Of a stretch of 64,000 bases of DNA, positions 45,006 to 54,334 are shown one piece after another. This DNA comes from Castellaniella sp044508625 (GTDB taxonomy: Bacteria > Pseudomonadota > Gammaproteobacteria > Burkholderiales > Burkholderiaceae_B), in the NCBI GenBank assembly GCA_044508625.1, contig JBIQHJ010000002.1, positions 1 through 64,000 of the forward strand, read 5' to 3'. The notes below the pieces were generated by a model. That model did no database searches. It had not been told where the DNA came from and saw only the letters and a program-made list of their open reading frames with translations. The first letter of the stretch is position 1; every line of letters begins with the position of its first letter. The position numbers were made by a program, and so were the translations under genes.

Positions 45006-46211
45006 ATGGAAGCCATGAGCAGTCCTCTTTCGCTGGAAGGAATCAAGGTCCTGGACCTGTCGCGGTTCATCGCCGGGCCATTTTGCGCCATGCAGCTCGG
45101 CGACCTGGGCGCCGAAGTCGTCAAGGTGGAGCGCAAGGGCGTCGGCGAGGACACCCGCACGATCGAGCCCAAGCTCGGGGGCGAGAGCCTGTACGTGATG
45201 ATGTACAACAGGAACAAGCGCGGCCTCGCGCTGGACTTCCGCCATCCCGAGGCGATCGCGATCCTCAAGGATCTCGCCGCGGGCAGCGACGTGCTGATCG
45301 AGAACTTCCGCGCCGGCACGCTCGAGAGCATGGGGCTGGGGCCCGACGTGCTGCACGCCTTGAATCCCCGGCTCGTGATCGTCCGGATCACGGGTTTCGG
45401 CCAGACCGGCCCGATCGCGAGCCGGCCGTGCTTCGATGTGATCGCCCAGGCCGCCAGCGGGCTCATGTCCATGACGGGCCAGCCCGACGGGCCGCCGACG
45501 ATGGCGGGGACGTTCCTGGTCGACTTCACCACGGGCCTGTACGCGACGATCGGCACGCTCGCCGCGCTCAGGGCGCGCGAGCGGACGGGCATGGGGCAGG
45601 TCGTCGACGTGGCCCTGCTCGACAGCGCGGTCTCCTTCCTCATGACCTCGATCCCCGAGTATGCCTTGCTCGGGCGCGAGGCGAGCCGCAACGGGAGCCG
45701 CGATCGCTACACCTCGCCGGCGAACAATTTCCGGGCCAGCGACGGTGAGTGGGTGCATATTTCCGCGGGCAACGACACGCTTTTCCCCCGTTTCGCAAAG
45801 CGCGCGGGGCTCGCGGACCTGCTGCGGGATCCGCGGTTCGCGAGCGCGGGCGCGCGCATGGAAAACATCGAGGCCGTCGAGGCCGAGGTGGCCGCCTGGG
45901 TCGCGCGGCATGCCGCCGACGACGTCGTGCGGATGATGGACGAGGCGGGCGTTCCCTGCGCGAAGGTCGCGCGGATCTCCGACGTGTTCGCCAACCCGCA
46001 GTTGCGCCATCGCGAGCAGATCATCGAACTGGACGTGCCCGCGGTGGGCAAGGTGCCGATGCACGGCCTGACGATCAAATTGTCCGATACGCCGGGATCC
46101 GTGCGCCGGCCGCCCCCGGCGATCGGCGAGCACAACGACGAGGTCCTGGCCGAGTGGGCGGGATACCCCGCCGAGAGGATCGCCGCCCTCCGGGACGCCG
46201 GCGCCATCTGA
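45006..46211 (+). CDS. Class III CoA-transferase (CaiB/BaiF family)
   Basis: 401 residues. CaiB motifs: DLSRFIAGPFCAMQLGDLGA, NRNKRGLALD, and the catalytic Asp in GQVVDVALLDSA. These enzymes move CoA from an acyl-CoA to a carboxylic acid without a covalent Cys. It follows the kinase genes; a later ATG at 45015 is also possible. The convergent gene begins after about 100 nt. Confidence 0.92.
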   Translation: MEAMSSPLSLEGIKVLDLSRFIAGPFCAMQLGDLGAEVVKVERKGVGEDTRTIEPKLGGESLYVMMYNRNKRGLALDFRHPEAIAILKDLAAGSDVLIENFRAGTLESMGLGPDVLHALNPRLVIVRITGFGQTGPIASRPCFDVIAQAASGLMSMTGQPDGPPTMAGTFLVDFTTGLYATIGTLAALRARERTGMGQVVDVALLDSAVSFLMTSIPEYALLGREASRNGSRDRYTSPANNFRASDGEWVHISAGNDTLFPRFAKRAGLADLLRDPRFASAGARMENIEAVEAEVAAWVARHAADDVVRMMDEAGVPCAKVARISDVFANPQLRHREQIIELDVPAVGKVPMHGLTIKLSDTPGSVRRPPPAIGEHNDEVLAEWAGYPAERIAALRDAGAI

Positions 46212-46313
46212 GCGTTGGCCGCGGCCCCGCCGGCGGCGCCTGGTCCAGCTGCCCTCCGGGGGCGCTTGCGGTTTTTCCCGGCCGGCCGTTCGCCGGCCGG
46301 CCGCCCTGGCTCC
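46212..46313. other. Convergent gap with GC-rich hairpin
   Basis: CCGGCCGGC (46278-46286) pairs with GCCGGCCGG (46292-46300). It lacks a U-tract on the correct side of either gene, so I do not call a terminator. Confidence 0.4.
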
Positions 46314-47333
46314 TCAATCGCTTGCCGGAATGATGCAGGATGCCCAGCCGATGGTGGTGAGCCGGCCGTCGGAGGCGCGGCGCGTCCAGACCTCGAGTTC
46401 CACTTCTTTTTCGCCGTCCGGCCGGTCGGTGACGCGGGTGACGATCCCGCTGGCCTCGAGCGGGTCGAACACCTGCAATGTCGCGATGAATTTCAGCCGG
46501 AACCAGCCTTTCGTGAACCACGGGACACCGAAGGCCTGCGCCAGGAAGGCGGCAACGATCCCGGCCTGCTGCTGGCCCTGCACGATGAGCACGGGCAGAG
46601 AGGCCGCGCGGGCGATCTCCAGGTCGTTGTGGATGTTGCGCACATACTCGCCGATGCGGGAAAACACGGCGGCCTGCTCCGCCGTGATCGTCTTGCTCAT
46701 CGGCGCCAGCACGTCGCCCGCGGCCGTGCGGCCGTCGATCCGCTCGATGAGCCGCGCGCCGGCGGGCACCTCGCCCGTGACCTTCTTTTCGGGCGAACCG
46801 CTGGCGCGGCCCGCGATCTCGCCCGGCACCGTCCTGAGGATCTCGACGCCGCGGTGGCGGATGATGCTGCGCCCGTCCTCCCCGGTCGCCCGGGCCTCCA
46901 TCACCACGTAGCCTTGCCCGCGGCGCTCGTAGGCTTCGGTGTAGGTGCCCGAGAGCGTGACCTTTTCGCCCAGCTTGACGGGATTGTCGAACCACATCTG
47001 TTCTTCGGTGTGCAGGCCCACCGTCTTGCTGCCGCGGTACTTGGTGGTAAAGAGCTGGACCAGGTCGTTGCCCAGCAAGGCCGGCTGGCCGATCCGCTCG
47101 CCGCCGAACGGGCTCGCCTCCAGGTACCACGGCGAGTAGTCGTCCTGCGTGAAGGAAAACCGCTTGATCTTGTGGTCGTCGACGATGATCGTCACGGGCC
47201 CCAGTTGCTCGGGGATCTCCAGGTTCTCGAACACCGGCTCCTTGAGCCCCGCCTCGAGATCATCGACGGCGACGGCCCGGCGCGGATCGGTGAGATCGCG
47301 CCAGGGGAGGGGATTTTCGCTTGCCTTGCTCAT
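46314..47333 (-). CDS. MaoC/hotdog-fold dehydratase-like protein
   Basis: 339 residues with two hotdog-like halves. First half (about 40-160): FSFTQDDYSPWYLEASPFGG and QPALLGND. Second half from about 205. The classical YAxxTGDxNPxH of R-specific hydratases is not visible, so activity is uncertain, but hydration or dehydration of a CoA thioester fits. It has its own AAACGTTT-type site upstream and opposes the CoA-transferase. Confidence 0.75.
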   Translation of the reverse strand: MSKASENPLPWRDLTDPRRAVAVDDLEAGLKEPVFENLEIPEQLGPVTIIVDDHKIKRFSFTQDDYSPWYLEASPFGGERIGQPALLGNDLVQLFTTKYRGSKTVGLHTEEQMWFDNPVKLGEKVTLSGTYTEAYERRGQGYVVMEARATGEDGRSIIRHRGVEILRTVPGEIAGRASGSPEKKVTGEVPAGARLIERIDGRTAAGDVLAPMSKTITAEQAAVFSRIGEYVRNIHNDLEIARAASLPVLIVQGQQQAGIVAAFLAQAFGVPWFTKGWFRLKFIATLQVFDPLEASGIVTRVTDRPDGEKEVELEVWTRRASDGRLTTIGWASCIIPASD

Positions 47334-47379
47334 GTCGGTTTCCTTCGTGTCGGATGTCGATCGTATGGAGGATGGGAAG

Positions 47380-47584
47380 GTGGAACGGATCTGGAAAAGT
47401 GGAACGGATCAGGAGATGCGTGGCGGCCCGTGGCGTGGTGGCTCCGGCATGGCGGCGGCCCCGGGCCGCCGCCGTGCGAGAGCCATGCAAAATAAAATCG
47501 TTTTTTAAAAACGTTTTTATTATGGATTGCCGGAGGAAGCGTGTCAACGATGAGGCGGCGAAGCGTGTCAACGATGACGCGGCG
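47380..47584. repeat. Short direct repeats between MaoC and SDR
   Basis: GTGGAACGGATC occurs at 47380-47391 and 47399-47410. A 24-nt unit starting AAGCGTGTCAACGATGA occurs at 47537-47560 and 47561-47584. No gene is seen between 47334 and 47809 apart from regulatory signals. Confidence 0.75.
47494..47516 (-). promoter_or_regulatory. LacI operator before the MaoC-like gene
   Basis: AAACGTTT (47509-47516) plus a degenerate AAATCGTTTT copy lie about 170 nt upstream of the leftward MaoC gene, in an AT-rich island. The match to the sites at 38592 and 38704-38724 ties this gene to the same repressor. Confidence 0.65.
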
Positions 47585-47734
47585 GGGCGTTCCCGGCCCG
47601 CGGCCTTCCCGAACGCCGCCGGCTCCAATCCCGAGCGCCGCCTCGTCCCCATCCCGGACATCGACCGCTCCAACCCAAGTACTACTGGCATTCACGCCCG
47701 AACGCCGCCGGCATCCCTTCAGGGAAAACCCTTG

Positions 47735-47782
47735 TTGTATCCCCGGATTCCGTGAATTATTCTGACTTACCTATAAGTAAGT
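47735..47782 (+). promoter_or_regulatory. Promoter with 18-bp perfect operator palindrome
   Basis: ACTTACCTATAAGTAAGT (47765-47782) has 6-bp arms ACTTAC/GTAAGT. A -35 TTGTAT (47735-47740) and -10 TATTCT (47758-47763) 17 nt apart lie just before it, so the palindrome would cover the transcription start. This looks like a TetR-family site; the convergent TetR gene at 56437 is the candidate binder. Confidence 0.6.
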
Positions 47783-47809
47783 AAACATCAATTGGCGCGA
47801 AGATCGAAC

Positions 47810-48580
47810 ATGCATAACTTGGAAGGGAAAGTCGCTCTCGTCACGGGCTCGGCGGTCGGTATCGGACGCGCCATCGCCGTCCGCCTGGCCCAGGACGGGG
47901 CCGACCTGGCGCTCTTTGACATCAACGAGAAAGAAGCGCGCCGCACGGCGGAAATGGTGCGCGCCGCGGGCCGCGTCTGCGAGATCGTGCGCGGCGACGT
48001 GGGCGACTACCGGCAGGTCCAGCAGGCCGTCGATCGGATCGCCGCATCGTTCGGCGCCATCGACGTTGCGGTCCACAACGCCGGGATCACCCGCGTGGGC
48101 ACGGTGGTCGAGACCTCGGTCGAGGATTTCCACGCCGTGTTCCGCGTCAATGTCGACGGGGTCTTTTACGGCTGCAAGGCCGTCGTCCCCTACATGCTCA
48201 AGCAGGGCGGCGGAAAGATCATCAACACCTCGTCCTGGCTCGGCAAGATCGGCAAGTCGAATTACGGCGCCTACTGCGCATCGAAGGCGGCCATCATCGG
48301 CCTGACGCAGTCGCTCGCCATGGAGGTCGCCCGCCACCAGGTCAATGTCAACGCCGTGTGCCCGGGCGTCATCGTCGATACCGTCATGCGCGACGAGGCC
48401 GATGCGGCCTCCATCCGGCATGGCCTGCCGACCGCGAAGCAGCGCGAGGGCGACATACCGGTCGGCAGGGTCGGCCTGCCCGATGACGTGGCGCGCGTGG
48501 TGTCGTTCCTCGCCTCGGACCAGGCGGACTATATGACCGGGCAGGCGCTCAATGTCACCGGCGGATTGTGGATGCTGTGA
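47810..48580 (+). CDS. SDR-family oxidoreductase
   Basis: 256 residues. TGSAVGIGRA cofactor motif, NAG at HNAGITR, catalytic Ser in NTSSWLG and Tyr/Lys in YCASKAAI. 3-oxoacyl reductase/hydroxyacid dehydrogenase type. First gene of the TetR-palindrome unit; 13 nt to the CoA-transferase. Confidence 0.9.
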   Translation: MHNLEGKVALVTGSAVGIGRAIAVRLAQDGADLALFDINEKEARRTAEMVRAAGRVCEIVRGDVGDYRQVQQAVDRIAASFGAIDVAVHNAGITRVGTVVETSVEDFHAVFRVNVDGVFYGCKAVVPYMLKQGGGKIINTSSWLGKIGKSNYGAYCASKAAIIGLTQSLAMEVARHQVNVNAVCPGVIVDTVMRDEADAASIRHGLPTAKQREGDIPVGRVGLPDDVARVVSFLASDQADYMTGQALNVTGGLWML

Positions 48581-48593
48581 AAAAGGGGGTAGT

Positions 48594-50198
48594 GTGGACA
48601 AAGTAATCGATATCGCCGATGCCGTGCGCCTCATACGGGACGGCGACTGCGTCTATATCGGCGGCTCGGGGGGCGGGCACGCGGTGCCCGAGGCCATGAT
48701 CGAGGCGCTGGCCGCGCGTTTTGCGCAGGCCGCCCGGCCTCGCGGCCTCACGCTGGCCAGCACCGTATCCATCGGCGACTGGGAGGCGACCGGTTTCAAT
48801 CTCCTGGCCGATGCGGGGCTGGTGCGCCGGGTCATCAGCGGCGGCTTCAACAATTCCCCGGGAATCGGCGCGCTGGCGCTGGCCGACGAGATAGAGGCCT
48901 ACACCTTGCCGCAGGGGGTCATGTCGCAGCTCAGCCGCGACATGGCCGCCGGCCGTCCGGGCCTGCTGACGAAAACGGGCCTGCACACCTTCGTGGACCC
49001 CCGCCATGGCGGGGGCCGGCAGAGCGCGCGCTCCACCGAGGATCTGGTCAAGCTGGTCGTCATCGACGGCGAGGAGTTCCTCCTGTATCGCGCGTTCCCG
49101 ATCGACGTCGTGATCATCCGCGGCACGACGGCCGACGAATATGGCAACCTGACGATGGAAGACGAGGCCTTCCTCGGCGAGAACTTCTCTCTCGCCGCCG
49201 CGGCCCATCGCCAGGGCGGCCGCGTCATCGTGCAGGTGCAGCGCCTGGCCGCCAACGGCACGCTGGATGGAAGGCAGGTCAAGGTGCCGGGGAATCTGGT
49301 CGACCATATCGTCGTGGTCCCCGATCAGCGCCAGACGTATCGCACGGCCTACAGCGCGGCGTACGCGGGCAAGCTGCGCATCCCCGATACGGAGGTCCCC
49401 TCGATTGCGTTCGACGTACGCAAGGTGATTGCGCGCCGCGCCGCCCAGGAACTGTTTCCGGGCGCCGTGGTGAACCTCGGATACGGGGTGTCGAACGGGA
49501 TCTCCGCGGTCGCCGCCGAGGAAGGCATCAGCCGGGAGGTGACGCTGACGGTCGAGCAGGGGATCATCGGCGGCGTCCCCGCGGGCGGCAAGGATGCGGG
49601 GGCCGGGGTCAATTACCACATGCTCAATCCCCAGCCCGACCAGTTCGATTTTTATGACGGCGGCGGCCTGGACATCGCGTTCCTTTCATTCGCCCAGGTG
49701 GACCGCCAGGGGAATGTGAACGTCAGCCGCTATGGCAAGGCCGTCAACGGCCCGGGCGGATTCATCAACATCAGCCAGGGGGCCCGCAAAGTGGTTTTCT
49801 CCGGCACGCTCACCGCCAGCGGCCTGGACATCGCGCTCGATGGCCGCGGCGGCATGGAGCTGCGGCGCGACGGCACAGTCGGGAAATGGCTGCCCGACGT
49901 CGAGCAGGTGACCTTCAGCGGCCCCTTCGCGATGGAGCGGGGCCAGGAGGTGATGTTCGTCACGGACCGCGCCGTGTTCCGCCTCACCGCGCAGGGCATC
50001 ACGCTCATCGAGATCGCGCCCGGCGTCGAGCTCGAGGAACAGGTGCTGGCGCGCATCGGGTTTCCCGTCATCGTCTCGCCCGATCTCAAGCGCATGGACG
50101 CCCGGCTGTTCCGCGACGAGCCCATGGGCATCGCCGATGAATTCCGCCGCCGCGCCCCGTCGCGGCCGCCTTCGAACGGATCCAGTCACCAGGAATGA
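48594..50198 (+). CDS. Class I CoA-transferase, fused alpha-beta
   Basis: 534 residues, GTG start at 48594 after AAGGGGG. N-half has the glycine loop GGSGGGHAVPEAMI; C-half has the active-site Glu in TVEQGIIGGVP. Acetate/propionate CoA-transferase (YdiF/Pct-like) family. It activates an acid before the hydratase step. Confidence 0.91.
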   Translation: MDKVIDIADAVRLIRDGDCVYIGGSGGGHAVPEAMIEALAARFAQAARPRGLTLASTVSIGDWEATGFNLLADAGLVRRVISGGFNNSPGIGALALADEIEAYTLPQGVMSQLSRDMAAGRPGLLTKTGLHTFVDPRHGGGRQSARSTEDLVKLVVIDGEEFLLYRAFPIDVVIIRGTTADEYGNLTMEDEAFLGENFSLAAAAHRQGGRVIVQVQRLAANGTLDGRQVKVPGNLVDHIVVVPDQRQTYRTAYSAAYAGKLRIPDTEVPSIAFDVRKVIARRAAQELFPGAVVNLGYGVSNGISAVAAEEGISREVTLTVEQGIIGGVPAGGKDAGAGVNYHMLNPQPDQFDFYDGGGLDIAFLSFAQVDRQGNVNVSRYGKAVNGPGGFINISQGARKVVFSGTLTASGLDIALDGRGGMELRRDGTVGKWLPDVEQVTFSGPFAMERGQEVMFVTDRAVFRLTAQGITLIEIAPGVELEEQVLARIGFPVIVSPDLKRMDARLFRDEPMGIADEFRRRAPSRPPSNGSSHQE

Positions 50199-50200
50199 TC

Positions 50201-50986
50201 ATGGCCAGCAAGCAAATCGAATACGACGTGACCGGGCCCGTGGCCACGATCACCTTGAACAATCCTCCCCTGAACGTCGTCACGCTCGAGATGTCGCGGG
50301 AATTGCACGCGCTCTTGCCCGAACTGGCGGCCGATCCCGGCGTGCGCGTGCTGATCCTCGCGGGCGCCGGGAAACGCGCGTTCTGCGCGGGCTCCGACAT
50401 CAGCGAGTTTCCCACCATGCTGGGGCGCGGAAAGATCGTTCCCATGAAGCTCGATTTCGAAAACAAGGTCTACGGAGAGCTGGCGAAATTCCCCAAGCCC
50501 ACCATCGCGGCGCTCTCGGGCCTGGCCTATGGCGGCGGGCTGGAGCTGGCGGTGTGCTGCGATTTCATCATCGCCGAGGAACACGTACGCCTGTGCCTGC
50601 CGGAAATCAAGCTCGGCGTGTTTCCGGGCAGCGGCGGGACCGTGCGCGTGACCCGGCGGATCGGCGTGAGCCGCGCCAAGGAAATGATGTTCAACGGCGA
50701 GCCGGTCGATGCGCCCACGGCGCTGCTCTGGGGCCTGGTGGATCGGGTGGTCGCCTCGGGGCAGGGCCCGCATGCCGCACGGGCCATGGCCGCGAGCCTG
50801 GCGGAAAGGCCCAGCCGGGCCCAGCAGCTATGCAAGGCGGCGATCGCCCTGTCCTGCGAACTGCCCGAGGACGAGGCGATCCGCGCCACCATGGAACTGA
50901 GCGACGAGGCGTTCGGCACCGAGGATTGCCGCGAGGGCGTCAGGGCGTTCTTTGCGAAAGAAAAACCCCATTTCAAGCATCGATGA
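50201..50986 (+). CDS. Enoyl-CoA hydratase/isomerase family protein
   Basis: 261 residues. ATG 50201 is preferred to 50195, which abuts AGGA. Oxyanion loops: AFCAGSDISEF and GLAYGGGLELAVCCDF. Acidic residue in CLPEIKLGVFPGSGG. With SDR and CoA-transferase genes it suggests CoA-thioester chemistry. Confidence 0.9.
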   Translation: MASKQIEYDVTGPVATITLNNPPLNVVTLEMSRELHALLPELAADPGVRVLILAGAGKRAFCAGSDISEFPTMLGRGKIVPMKLDFENKVYGELAKFPKPTIAALSGLAYGGGLELAVCCDFIIAEEHVRLCLPEIKLGVFPGSGGTVRVTRRIGVSRAKEMMFNGEPVDAPTALLWGLVDRVVASGQGPHAARAMAASLAERPSRAQQLCKAAIALSCELPEDEAIRATMELSDEAFGTEDCREGVRAFFAKEKPHFKHR

Positions 50987-51037
50987 GGAGGTCGATGAAG
51001 ATGTTGGAGAGAAAACCTTTCATAACGGAGACATGAC

Positions 51038-52300
51038 ATGTTTGAGAAACAGAATATCGCCAGGTCCTGCGGGGCGGCCGTCGTTTCGGCCGCGCTGCTG
51101 GCGTTCGTGCCCGCCGCCTCGCAGGCGAAGGACATCAACGTCATGCTTTTCGCGGGACCGTTCGCCAGCTACACGCAGCAGCACCTGGACGATTTCACCA
51201 AGGAAAGCGGCATCAAGGTCAACCTCACCGTCATCGGCGGCGAGGTCATCAACAACAAGACGTCGACGGAGCTGCTGGGCAACAATACCTCGTTCGACGT
51301 GATCAGCATCCGCGGCGAATCCATTCCCTTCTATGGCGTCAAGAACGTGCTGGAGGACCTGCGGCCGTACCTGCAGGACCAGAACGCCACCCCCGCTTCC
51401 TACAAGCTGGATACCGTCGCGGGCTCGCTCTTGAACTACTATCGGTGGAATGACGCGCAACTGGGCCTGCCGTGGCAGGCGGCCACCAACGTGACCTTCT
51501 ACCGCAAGGACCTGGTCAAGGCGGCGGGATTCGACGGCCCGCCCCGGACGGCGGAGGATTACCTGGAGTACGCCAAGAAATTGAACACGCCGCCGGCCAC
51601 CTATGGCACGGGGCTGATGATGCAGAAGAGCCACAACCTCATGACCGACTATTACCAGTGGCTGCTGACCTTCGGCGGGGACATCTTCGATTCGAATGGA
51701 AAGGTCATTCTCGACAGCGACGAGGCCCGCGCGAGCCTCAAGTACTGGCTGGGCCTCAAGCCCTATGCCCCGCCGGCCGTCACCAACTGGGCTTATGAGC
51801 GCCTGACGACCGCGCTGGCGCAAGGCAACGTGGCCATGGGCATCCAGTGGACCGATGCGGCGCCTTTCATGTTCGACCCCAAGGGTTCCAAGGTCGCCGA
51901 TACCATCGGCTTCGCGCTCGCCCCGGTTGCCAAGCGGCCCATCGCGATCGTCGGCGGCTGGGGCCTGAGCATGCCGAAGGTCTCCAAGAGCAAGAAGGAA
52001 GCCTACGAGTTCATCAAGTGGGCGACCGGGCCGGTCATGGCGCGTGGGATGGCCGAGCGGGGCGGCACGCCGTCCCGGACCGACCTGCTGGCGGACAAGG
52101 CGCTCAGCGCCAAGTATCCGTGGTTCCCCGCGCAGGCCGCGGCGGCGGAGGTCGCGGTTTCCCGGCCGAGGTTGGTGACCTGGCCGGCCGTGTCGGACTC
52201 GCTCGAGACCATCCTCGCGCAGGCGGCGACGGGCGCCTTGACGGTGGACGAGGCCGTCAAGCGGATGGCCGAACAGGCCACGGCCCTGACCGCCCAATGA
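51038..52300 (+). CDS. Extracellular sugar-binding protein (UgpB/MalE class)
   Basis: 420 residues. Signal peptide of about 30 residues ending ASQA, mature start KDIN. Type II binding fold: NVMLFAGPFASYTQQ, GLPWQAATNVTFYRKDL, and WATGPVMARG. First gene of a complete importer (two permeases and an ATPase). Confidence 0.9.
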   Translation: MFEKQNIARSCGAAVVSAALLAFVPAASQAKDINVMLFAGPFASYTQQHLDDFTKESGIKVNLTVIGGEVINNKTSTELLGNNTSFDVISIRGESIPFYGVKNVLEDLRPYLQDQNATPASYKLDTVAGSLLNYYRWNDAQLGLPWQAATNVTFYRKDLVKAAGFDGPPRTAEDYLEYAKKLNTPPATYGTGLMMQKSHNLMTDYYQWLLTFGGDIFDSNGKVILDSDEARASLKYWLGLKPYAPPAVTNWAYERLTTALAQGNVAMGIQWTDAAPFMFDPKGSKVADTIGFALAPVAKRPIAIVGGWGLSMPKVSKSKKEAYEFIKWATGPVMARGMAERGGTPSRTDLLADKALSAKYPWFPAQAAAAEVAVSRPRLVTWPAVSDSLETILAQAATGALTVDEAVKRMAEQATALTAQ

Positions 52301-52406
52301 GCGGGCGCCGGCGGCCCGCGCCCGACCGGCCTTGCCGGGCGGGCGGACCGCCGGCCCGGCTTCCGAACAATCACTCTCGATGAGATCGAATGGCGGTGGA
52401 TCCCAG

Positions 52407-53318
52407 ATGAGCAGCACAGCAGACATCGATCGAAGCACACGCAGGCCGCCTTTGCGCCGGACATTGTTCCCGTACATGCTGGTCCTGCCGGGCCTTCTGT
52501 ACATTCTCGCAAGCACGGTGGCGCCGCTGCTGTATTCCCTGTGGACGAGCCTGAGATTCAACCAGGCCACCTCGGTCCGCGCCCCCCATTTCAACGGGAT
52601 CGACAATTACCTCGATATCCTGGGCAATCCCGCCTTCTGGAATTCCATCAAGATCACGGCGGTCTACACCGGCATGACCGTCGCCCTCGAGATGCTGCTC
52701 GGGACCGCGATCGCCCTCTTGCTGATACGCATCAACAGGGGCCGCAAGTTCGCCAGGCTGCTGCTCATCATTCCGTTCAGCCTGCCGCCGGTCATCATCG
52801 GCCTGATGTATCTGCTGATCCTCGACCAGCATCACGGCATCTTCAACTACCTGATCGGCCTGGCCGGCGTGCCGCCGATCCCCTGGCTGAGCGACCGCCA
52901 CGTCGCCCTCTGGGCCCTGATCGGCGTCGACCTGTGGCAGTGGACGCCCTTCGTGATCATCTCGGCGGTGGCCGCCCTGGAATCCATGCCCACGGACGTG
53001 CTCGATGCGGGGGCCATGGATGGCGCCTCCAAGCTCCAGACCATCCGCTGGATCATCCTGCCCCTGATCAAGCCCGTGCTGCTGGTGATCGCACTGACCA
53101 GGACACTGACCTCGCTCAAGGTCTTCGACGTCATCTTCGTCATGACCAATGGCGGTCCGGGCAGCTCCACCGAGACGCTCAGCTACCTGGTCTACGTGAA
53201 CGGCTTCGTGCGCTTCGATTACGGCCACAGCGCCGCCATGTCGTGGATCCTGATCGCCATCGCGATGGCCACGGCGATCCCCATGGTGCGCTCTCTGTTG
53301 CGCAACGATGTGAGCTGA
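52407..53318 (+). CDS. ABC permease, UgpA/MalF type
   Basis: 303 residues, six membrane segments. EAA loop AGAMDGASKLQTIRWIILPL. ATG 52407 has GGTGGA six nt ahead; the ATG at 52380 lacks one. About 106 nt of GC-rich inverted-repeat sequence separates it from the binding-protein gene. Confidence 0.9.
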   Translation: MSSTADIDRSTRRPPLRRTLFPYMLVLPGLLYILASTVAPLLYSLWTSLRFNQATSVRAPHFNGIDNYLDILGNPAFWNSIKITAVYTGMTVALEMLLGTAIALLLIRINRGRKFARLLLIIPFSLPPVIIGLMYLLILDQHHGIFNYLIGLAGVPPIPWLSDRHVALWALIGVDLWQWTPFVIISAVAALESMPTDVLDAGAMDGASKLQTIRWIILPLIKPVLLVIALTRTLTSLKVFDVIFVMTNGGPGSSTETLSYLVYVNGFVRFDYGHSAAMSWILIAIAMATAIPMVRSLLRNDVS

Positions 53319-53349
53319 CGGCCCGGCATGCCGCGGGCCATCCTTGACA

Positions 53350-54228
53350 ATGGATTCTATTGAGCGACATATGCTACGACATCGACATATCCTGGTGCAC
53401 ATCGTGCTGTGGTCCATCGTGGGCATGACGCTGCTGCCGCTGGTCTGGTTTTTCCTGACCTCGCTCAAGAGCACGAACGAGACCTTCCAGATTCCGCCCG
53501 CCTGGCTCTTTTCGCCCACGCTGGATCATTACCGCAACGTGCTCGGCATGGGCGGCGAGATCGTATCGTCCTTCCAGGGCGGCAGCGTGAGCGGCATCGG
53601 CAGGGGTTTCGTCAACAGCACGATCATCGCCGTCGGCGCCACGGGGCTGTCGACGATACTGGGGACCATTGCCGCCTTCGGATTCGCGCGCTTCACGATA
53701 AGGGGCGAGCACTACCTGCTGGGCCTGTACCTGCTGATCCGGATGGTCCCGGCGGTCTCGATGGTCCTGCCGCTGTACCACATATTTTCCATGGTCGGCC
53801 TGAACGACACCTACATCGGCGTCATCATCGCCGAGAGCACATTCCAGGTGCCGTTCGTGGTCTGGATGATGACGGGGTTCATCCGCCAGATACCGGCCTC
53901 GCTGGAGGAAAGCGCCATGATGGACGGCATGAACCGTCTGGGCGCGATGGTGCGCATCACGCTGCCGCTGGCGAGCGCGGGGCTGTTCGCGACCGTCATC
54001 TTCAATTTCGTCCAGGTCTGGAATGATTTCCTCTATCCGCTGGTGCTGACCTCGCAGAGCACGCAGACGCTCCCGGTCATGATCATCGGCTTCATCGCGA
54101 ACGGCAACATCTTCTGGGGTGAAATGGCCGCGGCCGGCATCCTGATCATCCTGCCCGTGGTCCTCATATCGCTCGTCGCGCAGAAATACGTGCTGGCGGG
54201 CGCCACCGCCGGCGCCATCAAGGGATGA
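53350..54228 (+). CDS. ABC permease, UgpE/MalG type
   Basis: 292 residues, six membrane segments. EAA loop ESAMMDGMNRLGAMVRITLPL is the permease signature. WSIVGMTLLPLVWFFLTSLK starts the first helix. Follows its partner by 31 nt. Confidence 0.9.
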   Translation: MDSIERHMLRHRHILVHIVLWSIVGMTLLPLVWFFLTSLKSTNETFQIPPAWLFSPTLDHYRNVLGMGGEIVSSFQGGSVSGIGRGFVNSTIIAVGATGLSTILGTIAAFGFARFTIRGEHYLLGLYLLIRMVPAVSMVLPLYHIFSMVGLNDTYIGVIIAESTFQVPFVVWMMTGFIRQIPASLEESAMMDGMNRLGAMVRITLPLASAGLFATVIFNFVQVWNDFLYPLVLTSQSTQTLPVMIIGFIANGNIFWGEMAAAGILIILPVVLISLVAQKYVLAGATAGAIKG

Positions 54229-54334
54229 GGGCATGCGGCCGCTTCGAGCCCCGGGGCGTTTGCCCGGGCGACATCCATGGGGGTCCGCCGCCGGGGCGGC
54301 GGGCGCCGATTCATTCAGTTTTCCGTGAGGAATT

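Noticed and set aside
46278..46300. Rho-independent terminator in the convergent gap
   Set aside because: The 9-bp stem has T residues only on the 5' side of the plus strand, so no U-tract follows it for either gene.
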